Shown here: positions 25,167 to 33,307 of the stretch, one piece after another | Numbering within the stretch: the stretch's first letter is position 1 | Layout of the letters: each line of letters opens with the position of its first letter | From: an uncultured Oscillibacter sp. | Lineage (GTDB): Bacteria > Bacillota > Clostridia > Oscillospirales > Oscillospiraceae | Direction of reading: 5' to 3' | Assembly: GCF_900546705.1 (NCBI RefSeq) | Contig: NZ_URDP01000016.1 | Span: forward strand, 1 to 45,681 | Length of the DNA stretch: 45,681 nt | The notes under the pieces: generated by a model | The model's input: only the letters and a program-made list of their open reading frames with translations | The model's database searches: none | Told to the model about the DNA's origin: nothing | Translations under genes and position numbers: made by a program

Positions 25167-25490
25167 TTACCTCCTGATCCAGCGGTACAGACTGCGAAGC
25201 GCCCCACTGACTGCCCACCCCAGCAGCAGGCAAAGGCCGTATCCTCCCCATAAAATCAGGATAAATGTCAGCTCTATGGGATAGAACCTTGCAAAGATCG
25301 TCAGCAAAAAGCCAACTGCACCAACAAGAACCGGCAGTGCCAGCAGCCACCGCCGCTTCCGACAGAAAAGCCCCAGCAGCAGCTCCACTCCGAAGGCCGC
25401 GCCCCAGAGCGTCAGCATGGCTGCCAGCACCATCGCCGCAGCAGCGCCGAAAACCGTCAAAGCCGGCAGCGCCAGCAGAAGATGAAACAT
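25167..25490 (-). CDS. Small membrane protein, divergent paralogue 3
   Basis: Again exactly 107 residues, very hydrophobic, with the same order of features as the two genes downstream of remB: a GLFCRKRRWL basic loop after the first span, a YPIE turn matching YPSE, an alternating W-G hairpin, and a basic C-terminus (YRWIRR). Sequence identity is much lower than between the other two, so it is an older relative. GGAGG lies 7 bases before the ATG. It follows recF after 106 bases, and its end overlaps the ribosome-binding site of remB. Family unrecognised. Confidence 0.65.
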   Translation of the reverse strand: MFHLLLALPALTVFGAAAAMVLAAMLTLWGAAFGVELLLGLFCRKRRWLLALPVLVGAVGFLLTIFARFYPIELTFILILWGGYGLCLLLGWAVSGALRSLYRWIRR

Positions 25491-25596
25491 ATCCGTGCCT
25501 CCTCTTCAATCCGTACAGGTTCGTGAAAGTTTACATCATCATTTCATCTGTGGGACATGGCAATGGGAAACGCTCGGCCGCGCGTTCATCTCCCGC

Positions 25597-26700
25597 TCAC
25601 ACCAGCGCGCCGTCGTGGACGTGGAGCACCTTGCCGCCCAGCAGCTCCGCCAGACGGTCGTCTTCACAGCAGGTAATGAACACCTGTCCGCCGGCAATGC
25701 GGTTCAGAACAAATTCCTGCCGCTTGGGGTCCAGCTCCGAGAGAACATCATCCAGCAGCAGCACCGGATACTCGCCCACGGCGCTGTGGTAGATCTCCCG
25801 CTCGGCCAGCTTCAGGGACAGTGCCGCCGTTCGGGTCTGTCCCTGAGAGGCATACTGCCGGGCCTCCCGGCCGTTAATATACACCAAGAGGTCATCCTTG
25901 TGGGGACCGGACAGACACAGCCGGGATGCCCGCTCGGCCTGGGCGTGGGCATCCATGTGCTCCCGCAGCTGCCGGGCCAGCACATCCAGCGGCGCGTCAG
26001 GGGCGGAGACGGAGGACACGGTCTGATAGCGCACCTCCAGTGTCTCCCGCCCGCCGGAGCACTCCCGGTGGTGCATGGCAGCATACTCTCCCAGCCGCCG
26101 GGCAAACTGCGCACGGTAGTGGATGAGAATGGCGCCCAAATGGATGAGCCGCTCGTTGAAGTCCGGCAGCACCGCCAGAAGATCCGGCCGCTCCTCCGCG
26201 TCCCGGAGAATCCGGGTCTTTTGTTCATAGGCCCGGCCGTAGTCGGAGAGGGCGGAGGCGTACCGGGGGCGAAGTTGACATAATGCTATATCCAAAAATT
26301 TTCGCCGTGCAGCGGCGCCCTGGCGGATCAAACTCAGATCATCGGGACAAAAGAACACCGTGTTGTAAACCTGGCTCAGCTCAGCGCCGGATCTGGCCGT
26401 CACCTGATTGACCGCCAGATGGCGGCGTTTGCCCCGATACAGCTGGGCCAGCACCTGGAACGTCCGTTCCCTGGCCGTCACTTGGGCACAAAGGGCGGCA
26501 CAGTCGGCGTCAAAGGCAATCAGCTCCCGGTCTGTCCGGGCCCGGGGAGATTTTCCACAGGAGAGGTAGAACAGTGCCTCCAGAAGATTGGTCTTTCCCT
26601 GGGCGTTCTCCCCGAAAATCACGTTGCAACGGCTGTCAAACTTTACTTTTACTGCGGAATAATTGCGAAAAGACGTCAGCTCCAGAGAATCAATCCGCAT
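25597..26700 (-). CDS. recF: DNA replication and repair protein RecF
   Basis: 367 residues. Walker A GENAQGKTNLLEAL at about 30-43, the ABC-type signature region near the C-terminus, and Walker B LLLDDVLSELDPKRQ. RecF loads RecA at gaps by acting with RecOR. The ATG at 26700 begins the conserved MRIDSLELTSFRNY; the frame extends further upstream through yaaA but that part is a shadow. The gene overlaps the end of yaaA by 11 bases. It keeps the canonical dnaA-dnaN-yaaA-recF order. Confidence 0.96.
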   Translation of the reverse strand: MRIDSLELTSFRNYSAVKVKFDSRCNVIFGENAQGKTNLLEALFYLSCGKSPRARTDRELIAFDADCAALCAQVTARERTFQVLAQLYRGKRRHLAVNQVTARSGAELSQVYNTVFFCPDDLSLIRQGAAARRKFLDIALCQLRPRYASALSDYGRAYEQKTRILRDAEERPDLLAVLPDFNERLIHLGAILIHYRAQFARRLGEYAAMHHRECSGGRETLEVRYQTVSSVSAPDAPLDVLARQLREHMDAHAQAERASRLCLSGPHKDDLLVYINGREARQYASQGQTRTAALSLKLAEREIYHSAVGEYPVLLLDDVLSELDPKRQEFVLNRIAGGQVFITCCEDDRLAELLGGKVLHVHDGALV

Positions 26701-26905
26701 AGGCCACGGTATAGTGCTTACCCTGGAAGCACACATCGTCTCCGGGGCGGATCTTCTTTCCCCGCTGGGTACACACCTCGTCTCCCACGGTAACCTCACC
26801 GGACTGAATCCGTTCCTTGGCCTCTCCGCCGCTTTCCACAAGGTTGGCAAACTTCAGCAGATCCTGGAGCTTGATAAACTCTGTTTTGATGATAATGGTT
26901 TCCAT
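26690..26905 (-). CDS. yaaA: S4 domain RNA-binding protein YaaA
   Basis: 71 residues with a single S4 fold: LQDLLKFANLVESGGEAKERIQSGEVTVGDEV followed by a short beta hairpin. This small protein sits between dnaN and recF throughout Firmicutes; it is thought to bind RNA but its role is not settled. The end overlaps the recF start by 11 bases, and dnaN lies 30 bases upstream. Confidence 0.93.
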   Translation of the reverse strand: METIIIKTEFIKLQDLLKFANLVESGGEAKERIQSGEVTVGDEVCTQRGKKIRPGDDVCFQGKHYTVAYAD

Positions 26906-26935
26906 AACACTCCTGACTGTCCTGTACGGGACGGT

Positions 26936-28048
26936 TTAATCGGCGGACTTAAGCCGCACGGGAAGCACCATATAAAGGAAATTTTCCTCTCCGTCCACCG
27001 GCACAATGATGGCAGGGGAGACTCCGGTATTCAGCTCAATCCGCACGGTATCGGCGGGTGCGTAGCGCAGTGCCTCCATCAAATAGCGATTGTTGAAGCC
27101 AATCTCCAGCCCGCGGCCGTCCCCGCTGATGGGACACACATCCTTGGCCTCGCCGTTGCCGGTTTTTGCAGACAAAAAGACGCGATCCTGGTCAAACATG
27201 CAGCGAACCGGGCTTTTGAGCTTGTCGGAAATGACCACGCTCACCCGGTCAATGCTCTCGATGAGGCGCTTGGTGTCCGCTACCACGGCAATGGGGTTTT
27301 TCCGGGGAATGGCATTTTTATAATCCAAAAATTCTCCTTCCAGCCGCCGGCAGATCAGCTCTGTATCGCCTACTTCAAAGAGAATGTGGCGCTTGCCTAG
27401 CGTGACGGAGGCAGTGTCCTCCGTGTCGGCACAGATGCCCTTGACCTCGCTGAGTGCGGAGCCGGGAGCCACAAACGAAAATGCGCCGCCTTCAATTTTT
27501 TCCAGTTTTTCCCTTCTGATTGCCAGGCGGAAGCCGTCCACCGCCACCATGGTCAGTCCTTTGTCCGTAATTTCGAACAGTGCGCCGGTGTGTACCGGGC
27601 GGCTTTCGTTGGTGGACACAGCGAAGGCGGTCTCTTCGATCATGGCCCGGAGAGATTTTTGCTGGATGGTGACCGAGTACTCGTCTTCCACAGCGGGGAG
27701 TTCCGGATAGTCTGCAGCGGAAAGACCCAGGATGTCGAAGTCCGCGTCTCCACAGTGAAGGTGGACAACCAGCTTATCATCGGAGCTGAAAGTAACTACG
27801 TCGTCAGGCATGCGGCGGACAATGTCGCCGAAAAGACGGGCGTTGAGTACGATTTCACCTTGTTCCACAACATCAGCGGAGAGTTTTGTCCGGATTCCGG
27901 TCTGCATGTTGTAGCCGGAGATGGTCAGCTGGTGATCTGCCTGCAATAAGAGACCTTCCAGGGCGGGAATTGAGCTCTTTTGCGCAACGGCCCGGCTGGT
28001 GACGGCAATGGCGCTTTGCAAAAGGGCTTTCTCACAGGAGAATTTCAT
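26936..28048 (-). CDS. dnaN: DNA polymerase III beta subunit (sliding clamp)
   Basis: 370 residues, normal length, with three repeated clamp domains. The N-terminus (MKFSCEKALLQSAIAV) and the C-terminal end (VDGEENFLYMVLPVRL) are typical. Two upstream in-frame Met codons exist; the one at 28048 is chosen because GGAAG lies 9 bases before it. It follows dnaA across the probable oriC gap and encodes the clamp that tethers the replicase. Confidence 0.97.
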   Translation of the reverse strand: MKFSCEKALLQSAIAVTSRAVAQKSSIPALEGLLLQADHQLTISGYNMQTGIRTKLSADVVEQGEIVLNARLFGDIVRRMPDDVVTFSSDDKLVVHLHCGDADFDILGLSAADYPELPAVEDEYSVTIQQKSLRAMIEETAFAVSTNESRPVHTGALFEITDKGLTMVAVDGFRLAIRREKLEKIEGGAFSFVAPGSALSEVKGICADTEDTASVTLGKRHILFEVGDTELICRRLEGEFLDYKNAIPRKNPIAVVADTKRLIESIDRVSVVISDKLKSPVRCMFDQDRVFLSAKTGNGEAKDVCPISGDGRGLEIGFNNRYLMEALRYAPADTVRIELNTGVSPAIIVPVDGEENFLYMVLPVRLKSAD

Positions 28049-28079
28049 GGTTGCACTTCCTTTCATGTAGGAGGATTGA

Positions 28080-28305
28080 GTCGTTGGTTGTCTGCTTAAA
28101 GAGAAAAAAGAAAAATTATTTGTTAGAAAAAGCAGCCGTAGAAGGAAAAACTGTGGAAAAGGCGGGAAACCCCGGAAATTGCAAGGGTTGGAAGATTCAC
28201 AGGGGTTGTTGAAAAATCAGGTCGTTTTTCACCGGCCTTTTTTTCACAAAACTTATCCACACCAAAGTTTTTAGTTTTCCACAGAAGAAGTGGAGAAAAA
28301 ACGCC
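28080..28305. other. oriC: Candidate replication origin (oriC) in the dnaA-dnaN gap
   Basis: DnaA-box-like 9-mers: a perfect TTATCCACA at 28253-28261, TTTTCCACA at 28275-28283, TTTTTCACA at 28240-28248, and mirrored copies TGTTGAAAA (28207-28215) and TGTGGAAAA (28152-28160). They are followed toward dnaN by an A-rich run (about 28097-28133) that could be the unwinding element. This box-then-unwinding-element order after dnaA is the one found in Bacillus subtilis. Confidence 0.65.
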
Positions 28306-29628
28306 TCATTTCCGGGCGTTGATGTTGGTCTTGATGGCCTTGACCGTCTCGGCAAAGGCGGCGTCTTTCTTCATTTGTTTTTCCACCTGCTTGATGGAAT
28401 AGAGAACGGTGGAGTGGTCCCGGTTGTCGAACTGTTTGCCGATGTCGTCCAGGGAAAGATTGGTCATGGAGCGGATCAGATACATGGCAATCTGCCGGGC
28501 GGCCACGGCGTCCCGTACCCGCTGCTGTCCGCGGATAACAGACTCCTCCAGGTTGTAGTACTTGCTGATGTACTCCAAAATGGCTTCGGGGGAGGGAATA
28601 TACTCGTTGGAGCGCTTGAGCATGTCCTGGATGGCCCGGGTGACGGTTTCCTCGTCGGTGTCATTGCCAAGCAAGTCCTTAAAGGCCATGATCTTATTAA
28701 TGGTGCCCTCCAGCTGACGGACGTTGGCGGTGACGTTTTCCGCAATGTACACGGAAACCTTGTCCGGCAGGTCCAGTCCCAGCATGGCGGCTTTGGTCTT
28801 GACAATGGCAAGGCGGGTCTCAAAATCCGGGGGCGCCACGTCTACCAGCAATCCCCACTCAAACCGGGTGCGCAGCCGGTCTTCCAGCTGGGTCATCTCA
28901 GAGGGGGGACGGTCGGAGGTGAGGACAATCTGCCGGCCGGACTCGTAGAGGTTGTTGAACGTATGGAAAAATTCCTCCTGGGTCTGCTTCTTGCCGGCGA
29001 TGAACTGCACGTCGTCCACCAGCAGCAGGTCTGCCTGGCGGTATTTCTCCCGCATTTCGGCGGTTTTGTTGGGACCGGCCTGAATGGCGGCCACCAGCTC
29101 GTTGGTCAGATCGTCTCCCTTGACGTAAGCGATCTTGGCAGAGCGGTCGTTGCGCTTGATGACATTGGCGATGGCGTAAATGAGATGGGTTTTGCCAAGG
29201 CCGGAGTCGCCGTAGATCAAAAGAGGGTTGTAGTTCTGAGCGGGATGCTCGGCTACTGCCACAGAGGCGGCGTAGGCCAGCTTGTTGGAGGGGCCCACTA
29301 CAAAGGTCTCGAAGGTAAACTCGTCGGAGGTGAAGCGGTCGTTCTGCTTTTTGGGCGCGGCGCCGCTGCGCTCGGCAAATTCGGCGTCGTCCCAGATGCG
29401 CACTTCAAACTCCACGGAGAAAATGTCCTTCAATGCCGCCTTGATGCTTTTGAGAAACAGCGTCTCAATGTATCGTTTTTTAAAATCGTTGGTACAGTGC
29501 AGGATGAATGTATTGCCCTGGATGTCCACAGCCTCCAGTTCATCGAACCAGGTGTTGATGGTGGTTTCCGACAGCTCACCTTTCAGCTGGGCCAGGACGT
29601 TGTCCCACACGTCAGCGACGGAATTCAA
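28306..29628 (-). CDS. dnaA: Chromosomal replication initiator DnaA
   Basis: 440 residues from a TTG start. Domain I begins MNSVADVWDNVLAQL and has LSETTINTWFDE; a linker follows; domain III has Walker A GDSGLGKTHL and Walker B LLLVDDVQFI with sensor regions; domain IV has the DNA-binding signature DHSTVLYSIKQVEKQ. The TTG at 29628 is chosen because AGAGAGG lies 9 bases upstream and it gives the family's usual N-terminus; an upstream ATG at 29667 does not. It binds DnaA boxes to open oriC. A promoter lies at 29677-29705. Confidence 0.97.
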   Translation of the reverse strand: MNSVADVWDNVLAQLKGELSETTINTWFDELEAVDIQGNTFILHCTNDFKKRYIETLFLKSIKAALKDIFSVEFEVRIWDDAEFAERSGAAPKKQNDRFTSDEFTFETFVVGPSNKLAYAASVAVAEHPAQNYNPLLIYGDSGLGKTHLIYAIANVIKRNDRSAKIAYVKGDDLTNELVAAIQAGPNKTAEMREKYRQADLLLVDDVQFIAGKKQTQEEFFHTFNNLYESGRQIVLTSDRPPSEMTQLEDRLRTRFEWGLLVDVAPPDFETRLAIVKTKAAMLGLDLPDKVSVYIAENVTANVRQLEGTINKIMAFKDLLGNDTDEETVTRAIQDMLKRSNEYIPSPEAILEYISKYYNLEESVIRGQQRVRDAVAARQIAMYLIRSMTNLSLDDIGKQFDNRDHSTVLYSIKQVEKQMKKDAAFAETVKAIKTNINARK

Positions 29629-29676
29629 AAAGAAACACCTCTCTCTAGTTAAAAATGGACAAAACAAATCGAAAAT

Positions 29677-29705
29677 ATTATAGCAAAAAAACGAATGGCT
29701 GGCAA
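29677..29705 (-). promoter_or_regulatory. dnaA promoter
   Basis: On the minus strand TTGCCA (29700-29705) and TATAAT (29677-29682) are separated by 17 bases, about 45 bases before the dnaA start. Confidence 0.65.
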
Positions 29706-29869
29706 TACTTATTCTAAATATAAAAGTGGAAACCGAAAAAAATGTACCGCGCTTCGATAGAACCGGAAAACTACATGTTGATCAAAATTCTGCCTCGGCC
29801 ACAACATTTTGAAACCGGTGTGCAAAGCGGCCAAAACTACGGTTTTTTTCGAAAAATTGCAAGTTTTTG

Positions 29870-29898
29870 TTGACACAAATTGAAAAAGTCTGTATACT
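29870..29898 (+). promoter_or_regulatory. rpmH promoter
   Basis: TTGACA (29870-29875) and TATACT (29893-29898) with a 17-base spacer. The roughly 110-base leader that follows contains two GC hairpins (CGGCC-AAAA-GGCCG near 29942-29957 and a second around 29973-29989) before the ribosome-binding site CAGGAGG. The remainder of the 29629-30013 gap is AT-rich and shows nothing else. Confidence 0.85.
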
Positions 29899-30013
29899 AT
29901 CGTGTGCGTCACAATGACGCGCGAGAAATGTTTACTGCGTCGGCCCAAAAGGCCGGCGTCGAGTAAGTGCCGTCCGCAAGGGCGGCCGGAATACTGACAG
30001 GAGGTGTCTCAAC

Positions 30014-30154
30014 ATGGCAACGAAACGTACCTATCAGCCCAAGAAGCTGCATCGCTCCAAGGTTCACGGCTTCCGCAAGAGAATGGCTACCGCTGACGGC
30101 CGCAAGGTCCTGGCCCGTCGCCGCGCCAAGGGCCGCGCCCGCCTGACCCACTGA
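30014..30154 (+). CDS. rpmH: 50S ribosomal protein L34
   Basis: 46 residues, Arg/Lys-rich, beginning MATKRTYQPKKLHRSKVHG and continuing FRKRMATADGRKVLARRRAKGR, unmistakable L34; it is two residues longer than the common 44. CAGGAGG lies 8 bases before the ATG. It is the first gene of the rightward rpmH-rnpA-yidD-yidC-jag operon, divergent from dnaA. Confidence 0.97.
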   Translation: MATKRTYQPKKLHRSKVHGFRKRMATADGRKVLARRRAKGRARLTH

Positions 30155-30193
30155 GCGAAACGGAACGCGCGGGAGACACTTGATAAGACATCT

Positions 30194-30233
30194 TAGGGAC
30201 GGCGGGAATTTTCTTTGGATTCCTCCGTCCCTA
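30194..30233 (+). other. Long RNA hairpin between rpmH and rnpA
   Basis: TAGGGACGG (30194-30202) pairs with CCGTCCCTA (30225-30233) and, inside it, GGAAT (30205-30209) with ATTCC (30219-30223). There is no T tract after it, so it is more likely an attenuator or processing site than a full terminator. Confidence 0.45.
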
Positions 30234-30268
30234 GAAGAGTTTCCAGGCAGATTGAACAGGGGAGAAGC

Positions 30269-30613
30269 ATGAAGCGAGCGGTGACACTGAAGGAAAACCA
30301 TCAGTTCCGCAATCTGTACCGGCGGGGCAACTCGGCGGTGTGCGGCAGCATGGTGCTCTATTGCCGGAAAAACAAGCTGGGCCATAACCGACTGGGCATT
30401 ACGGTGTCCGTGAAGCTGGGCCACGCGGTGGTGCGCAACCGTGCCCGCCGGCGGCTGCGGGAGGTATACCGGCTCAACAGCGGCGCGCTGCGCCAGGGCT
30501 ATGACTTTGTCCTGGTGGCCAGGGGCCGCGCGGTCAGTGCGCCCTGGAAGGAACTCAACGAATCCTTCCTGCGGCTTTGCCGCAAGCTCTCATTGCTGGA
30601 GGAGACGGTATGA
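30269..30613 (+). CDS. rnpA: Ribonuclease P protein component
   Basis: 114 residues, basic, with the family motif RNRARRRLREVYR around 55-67 and the N-terminal LKENHQFRNLYRRG segment. It assists the RNase P RNA in 5' maturation of tRNAs. The ATG at 30269 follows GGGGAGAAG; the frame begins further upstream but without a ribosome-binding site. Its end overlaps the yidD start as ATGA. Confidence 0.95.
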   Translation: MKRAVTLKENHQFRNLYRRGNSAVCGSMVLYCRKNKLGHNRLGITVSVKLGHAVVRNRARRRLREVYRLNSGALRQGYDFVLVARGRAVSAPWKELNESFLRLCRKLSLLEETV

Positions 30614-30819
30614 AGAGAATTTTGCTGGCCATGATCCGGTTTTACCGGCGGGCAATTTCGCCGTACCGTCCGCCCTGCTGCAACTATATCCCCACCTGCT
30701 CCCAATACGCCCTGGAGGCCATCGAAAAATACGGCGCCCTCAAGGGCGGCTGGATGTCTTTTCGCAGAATCCTCCGCTGCAATCCGTTTCACAAGGGCGG
30801 TTACGACCCGGTACCCTGA
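30610..30819 (+). CDS. yidD: Membrane protein insertion efficiency factor YidD
   Basis: 69 residues with the invariant pattern of the family: FYRRAISPYRPPCCNYIPTCSQYALEAI, then RRILRCNPFHKGGYDPVP. The small protein is attached to the inner membrane by an amphipathic helix and aids YidC. It starts within the last codons of rnpA (ATGA overlap), so translation is coupled. Confidence 0.94.
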   Translation: MKRILLAMIRFYRRAISPYRPPCCNYIPTCSQYALEAIEKYGALKGGWMSFRRILRCNPFHKGGYDPVP

Positions 30820-30858
30820 GCACAGGACTCAAAACAAAAGAATGACGGAGGAAATCCA

Positions 30859-32019
30859 ATGGGATTTTTCGGTACCATCGGATACTACATCTGTATCCCG
30901 TTTGCGGCGCTGCTGCGTCTGTTCTATAACCTGACAGGCTCCTACGGCGTCGCCATTATCCTCTTCACCCTTGCCATCAAGCTCATTTTGCTGCCCTTCC
31001 AGATGAAGTCCAAAAAGAGCATGGTGCGCATGAACCGGATGAGCGGCAAGATCAAGGAGATCCAGAAGAAGTACGCCAACAACCAGGCGAAAATGAACGA
31101 GGAGATCCAGAAGTTCTATGCCGAGGAGGGCGTCAACCCCATGAGCGGCTGCTTGTGGAGCTTCCTTCCCCTGCCCATCCTGCTGGCTCTGTACTCCATC
31201 ATCCGTCAGCCCATCACCCACTTCATGATGCTGGGCGAGGACGTGGTGCAGAAGCTGGTGACCGCGGTCAGCGCTACCGGCGTGGATATGTCCTCCATCG
31301 TACAGATGAAGGACGGCGTGGCCGTGGTGACCGACGGCATCACCCAGCTGACCCCCTACGGCCAGATCGGCCTTGCCAAAATCGCCAGCTCCATGCCTGA
31401 GCTTACCTCCGGTGTGGACGGCTGGATCAACATGAACTACAACTTCCTGGGACTGGACCTGTCCTCCACGCCCTGGAGCGTGGTGTCCACCTGGGCCATC
31501 ACGGGCGTGTTCATCGGCATGCTGCTCATCCCCCTGCTGGCCGGCGGCAGCCAGCTGCTGTTCTCCCGCATCACCATGAAGCAGCAGCCCGCTATGGAAG
31601 GCCCCGGCGCCGGCAGCACCAAGACCATGATGTACATGATGCCGCTGATGAGTATCTATTTTGCGTTCATCATGCCTGCCGCCCTGGGTGTTTACTGGAT
31701 TGCCCAGAGCCTGATCTCCATGGTCCAGGAGCTCATCATGGGCAAGTTCTACAACAAGAAGCTGGAAGAAGAGGAAGCTGCCCGCTATGAGGCCCGTCAG
31801 GCCGACCGCCAGAAGCGGATGGAGGAGGGGCGCCGCCAGCAGGAGAAGCTGCGTCAGGAGCCTGCCCCCAAGATGACGCTCAAGGAAAAGCAGCGGGCTG
31901 CCCAGGAGGCCAAGGCCACCAAGAAGAAGATTACCACCAGCGAGGCCGGCCGGATCGGGGACCGTCCCTATGCCCGGGGCCGTTCCTACAAGGCCGATCG
32001 CTATGACAGTGAACAGTAA
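30859..32019 (+). CDS. yidC: YidC/Oxa1-family membrane protein insertase
   Basis: 386 residues. A Gram-positive-type insertase: conserved core from GVAIILFTLAIKLILLPFQ through MSGKIKEIQKKYANN, NPMSGCLWSFLPLPILLALYSIIRQP, then the later spans GALGVYWIAQSLISMVQ. The first hydrophobic segment is not followed by a lipobox cysteine. A long basic, coiled-coil C-terminal tail (EEEEAARYEARQADRQKRMEEGRRQQ) is typical for binding ribosomes. GGAGG precedes the ATG. Confidence 0.95.
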   Translation: MGFFGTIGYYICIPFAALLRLFYNLTGSYGVAIILFTLAIKLILLPFQMKSKKSMVRMNRMSGKIKEIQKKYANNQAKMNEEIQKFYAEEGVNPMSGCLWSFLPLPILLALYSIIRQPITHFMMLGEDVVQKLVTAVSATGVDMSSIVQMKDGVAVVTDGITQLTPYGQIGLAKIASSMPELTSGVDGWINMNYNFLGLDLSSTPWSVVSTWAITGVFIGMLLIPLLAGGSQLLFSRITMKQQPAMEGPGAGSTKTMMYMMPLMSIYFAFIMPAALGVYWIAQSLISMVQELIMGKFYNKKLEEEEAARYEARQADRQKRMEEGRRQQEKLRQEPAPKMTLKEKQRAAQEAKATKKKITTSEAGRIGDRPYARGRSYKADRYDSEQ

Positions 32020-32028
32020 GGAGCCGTT

Positions 32029-32862
32029 ATGAGAGAGTATATCGAGGTAACGGGCAAGACGGAGGAAGAGGCCATTGCCAAGGCTCTGGCCCAGCTGGGG
32101 CTGGAGCGGGATGATGTGTCCGTGGAGATTCTGGAGCGCGCCAAGTCCGGCTTTTTGGGCCTTGGCAGTTGCCCGGCCAGAATCCGGGTCAGCTACGGCC
32201 CGGAGGAAGAGGCTGCTCCGGTGGAACCGGTAAGCGCTGTGCCGGAAGAGCCGGTCCGCAAAGCGGAAAAGGCGCCTGAGAACAGACCGGAGAAGAGGGA
32301 AAAGAAGGAGACGCCTGCCGCTCCCAAGGAGGAGAAGGCGGCAGCTCCCAAGGCGGAAAAGACCCCCAAGGCGGAGCAGGACTTCGGCCCTGAAGTGGAC
32401 GACGAAAAGGCCGCAGCCATCCGCGCGTTCCTCTCCGGCTTGCTGGAGCAGATGGAAAATCCCGCGCAGGTGCGGGTATATCTGCCGGAAAAGGGCCGCT
32501 ACAAGGTCATTTTGGAGGGTGAAAACCTGGGTGCACTCATCGGCCGCCGGGGCGAGACCCTGGACGCCATCCAGCAGCTGACCAGCTATGCGGTCAACCG
32601 CAGCGGCAGCGGCCGGGTACGGGTGCAGCTGGATGCCGAGGGCTACCGGGAAAAGCGGGAGCAGAGCCTCCAGCACCTGGCCCGCAAGGTGGCCGGCAAG
32701 GTGACCAAGTACCGCCGCAGCGTGACGCTGGAGCCCATGAATGCCTATGAGCGCCATGTGATCCACACGGCATTGCAGGATGTGCCCGGTGTCACCACCT
32801 ATTCCACCGGCACGGAGCCCAATCGCCGCGTGATCGTGGCCTATGACCGGGAGAAAAAGTAA
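32029..32862 (+). CDS. jag: Jag/KhpB RNA-binding protein (SpoIIIJ-associated)
   Basis: 277 residues: Jag-N domain (about 1-50, MREYIEVTGKTEEEAIAKAL), a charged P/E/K-rich linker (60-125), a KH domain with the GRRGETLDAIQ loop near 165-175, and a C-terminal R3H domain ending in a basic R-V-I-V-A-Y. It binds RNA and in streptococci and bacilli affects elongation and sporulation-related membrane insertion. It begins 10 bases after yidC. A terminator follows directly, so the operon ends here instead of continuing into mnmE. Confidence 0.94.
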   Translation: MREYIEVTGKTEEEAIAKALAQLGLERDDVSVEILERAKSGFLGLGSCPARIRVSYGPEEEAAPVEPVSAVPEEPVRKAEKAPENRPEKREKKETPAAPKEEKAAAPKAEKTPKAEQDFGPEVDDEKAAAIRAFLSGLLEQMENPAQVRVYLPEKGRYKVILEGENLGALIGRRGETLDAIQQLTSYAVNRSGSGRVRVQLDAEGYREKREQSLQHLARKVAGKVTKYRRSVTLEPMNAYERHVIHTALQDVPGVTTYSTGTEPNRRVIVAYDREKK

Positions 32863-32865
32863 GAG

Positions 32866-32894
32866 GAAAACCGCCGCAAAATGCGGCGGTTTTC
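32866..32894 (+). terminator. Intrinsic terminator of the rpmH-jag operon
   Basis: GAAAACCGCCGC (32866-32877) mirrors GCGGCGGTTTTC (32883-32894), four bases after the jag stop, followed by T4. A TGTGGAAAA DnaA-box-like 9-mer occurs at 32917-32925 beyond it. Confidence 0.9.
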
Positions 32895-33001
32895 TTTTGC
32901 ACAATTTTTTATAGATTGTGGAAAACATACCTGTCAAGCGGGGAAAAATCTTGAATTAACGGCCGGATTGTTCTGCTTTTTCAAAAAAAGCGGCCAACTT
33001 C

Positions 33002-33030
33002 TTGACAGGTCGGGGAAAACGTGGTAGAGT
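33002..33030 (+). promoter_or_regulatory. Promoter of the glyS transcript
   Basis: TTGACA (33002-33007) and TAGAGT (33025-33030), 17 bases apart, just before the T-box leader. Confidence 0.7.
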
Positions 33031-33036
33031 GCAGAC

Positions 33037-33270
33037 GATATGCAAAAGGCTGCGACAGGGAGGAGTACCCCTTGTTTTCCGGCGAAGAGAGAGGGCGGAC
33101 GGTGCGAGCCCTTCCGGAGAAGAGGCGGGAAGGCACCCTGGAGCCGCGGAGCGGAAATGCCCCGCCGGTCCCCGCCGTTACCGGGCAGAGTGTCCCCTGC
33201 GGGGGAAAATCAGGTGGAACCGCGGACTGAGGAAAGTTCGCCCTGAGCCGAGAGGCTCGGGGCGTTTTTT
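33037..33270 (+). promoter_or_regulatory. Glycine T-box riboswitch upstream of glyS
   Basis: Conserved order of a T-box leader: the AGGGAGGAGTA start of stem I (33057-33067), an AGAGAG/GGTGCGAG apical region, the specifier loop with Gly codon GGC at 33132-33134 followed by ACC...TGGAG, the T-box bulge TGGAACCGCG (33215-33224), and the final terminator CGCCCTGAGCC / GGCTCGGGGCG with T6 (33239-33270). The UGGA bulge is complementary to the UCCA end expected for tRNA-Gly. Uncharged tRNA-Gly should turn on glyS. Confidence 0.93.
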
Positions 33271-33307
33271 GTTTCCAATCAAAATGAAGATAGAAGGAGA
33301 AAACACC

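Noticed and set aside
29643..30013. The dnaA-rpmH gap as the origin
   Set aside because: It is AT-rich and has two divergent promoters, but I found no cluster of DnaA boxes there, unlike the dnaA-dnaN gap.
30829..32937. 702-codon minus-strand frame opposite yidC and jag
   Set aside because: Low-complexity His/Gly/Leu composition and no start signal; yidC and jag are certain on the plus strand.
33021..33246. Small frames upstream of glyS
   Set aside because: They lie inside the T-box leader, whose conserved elements explain this stretch fully.
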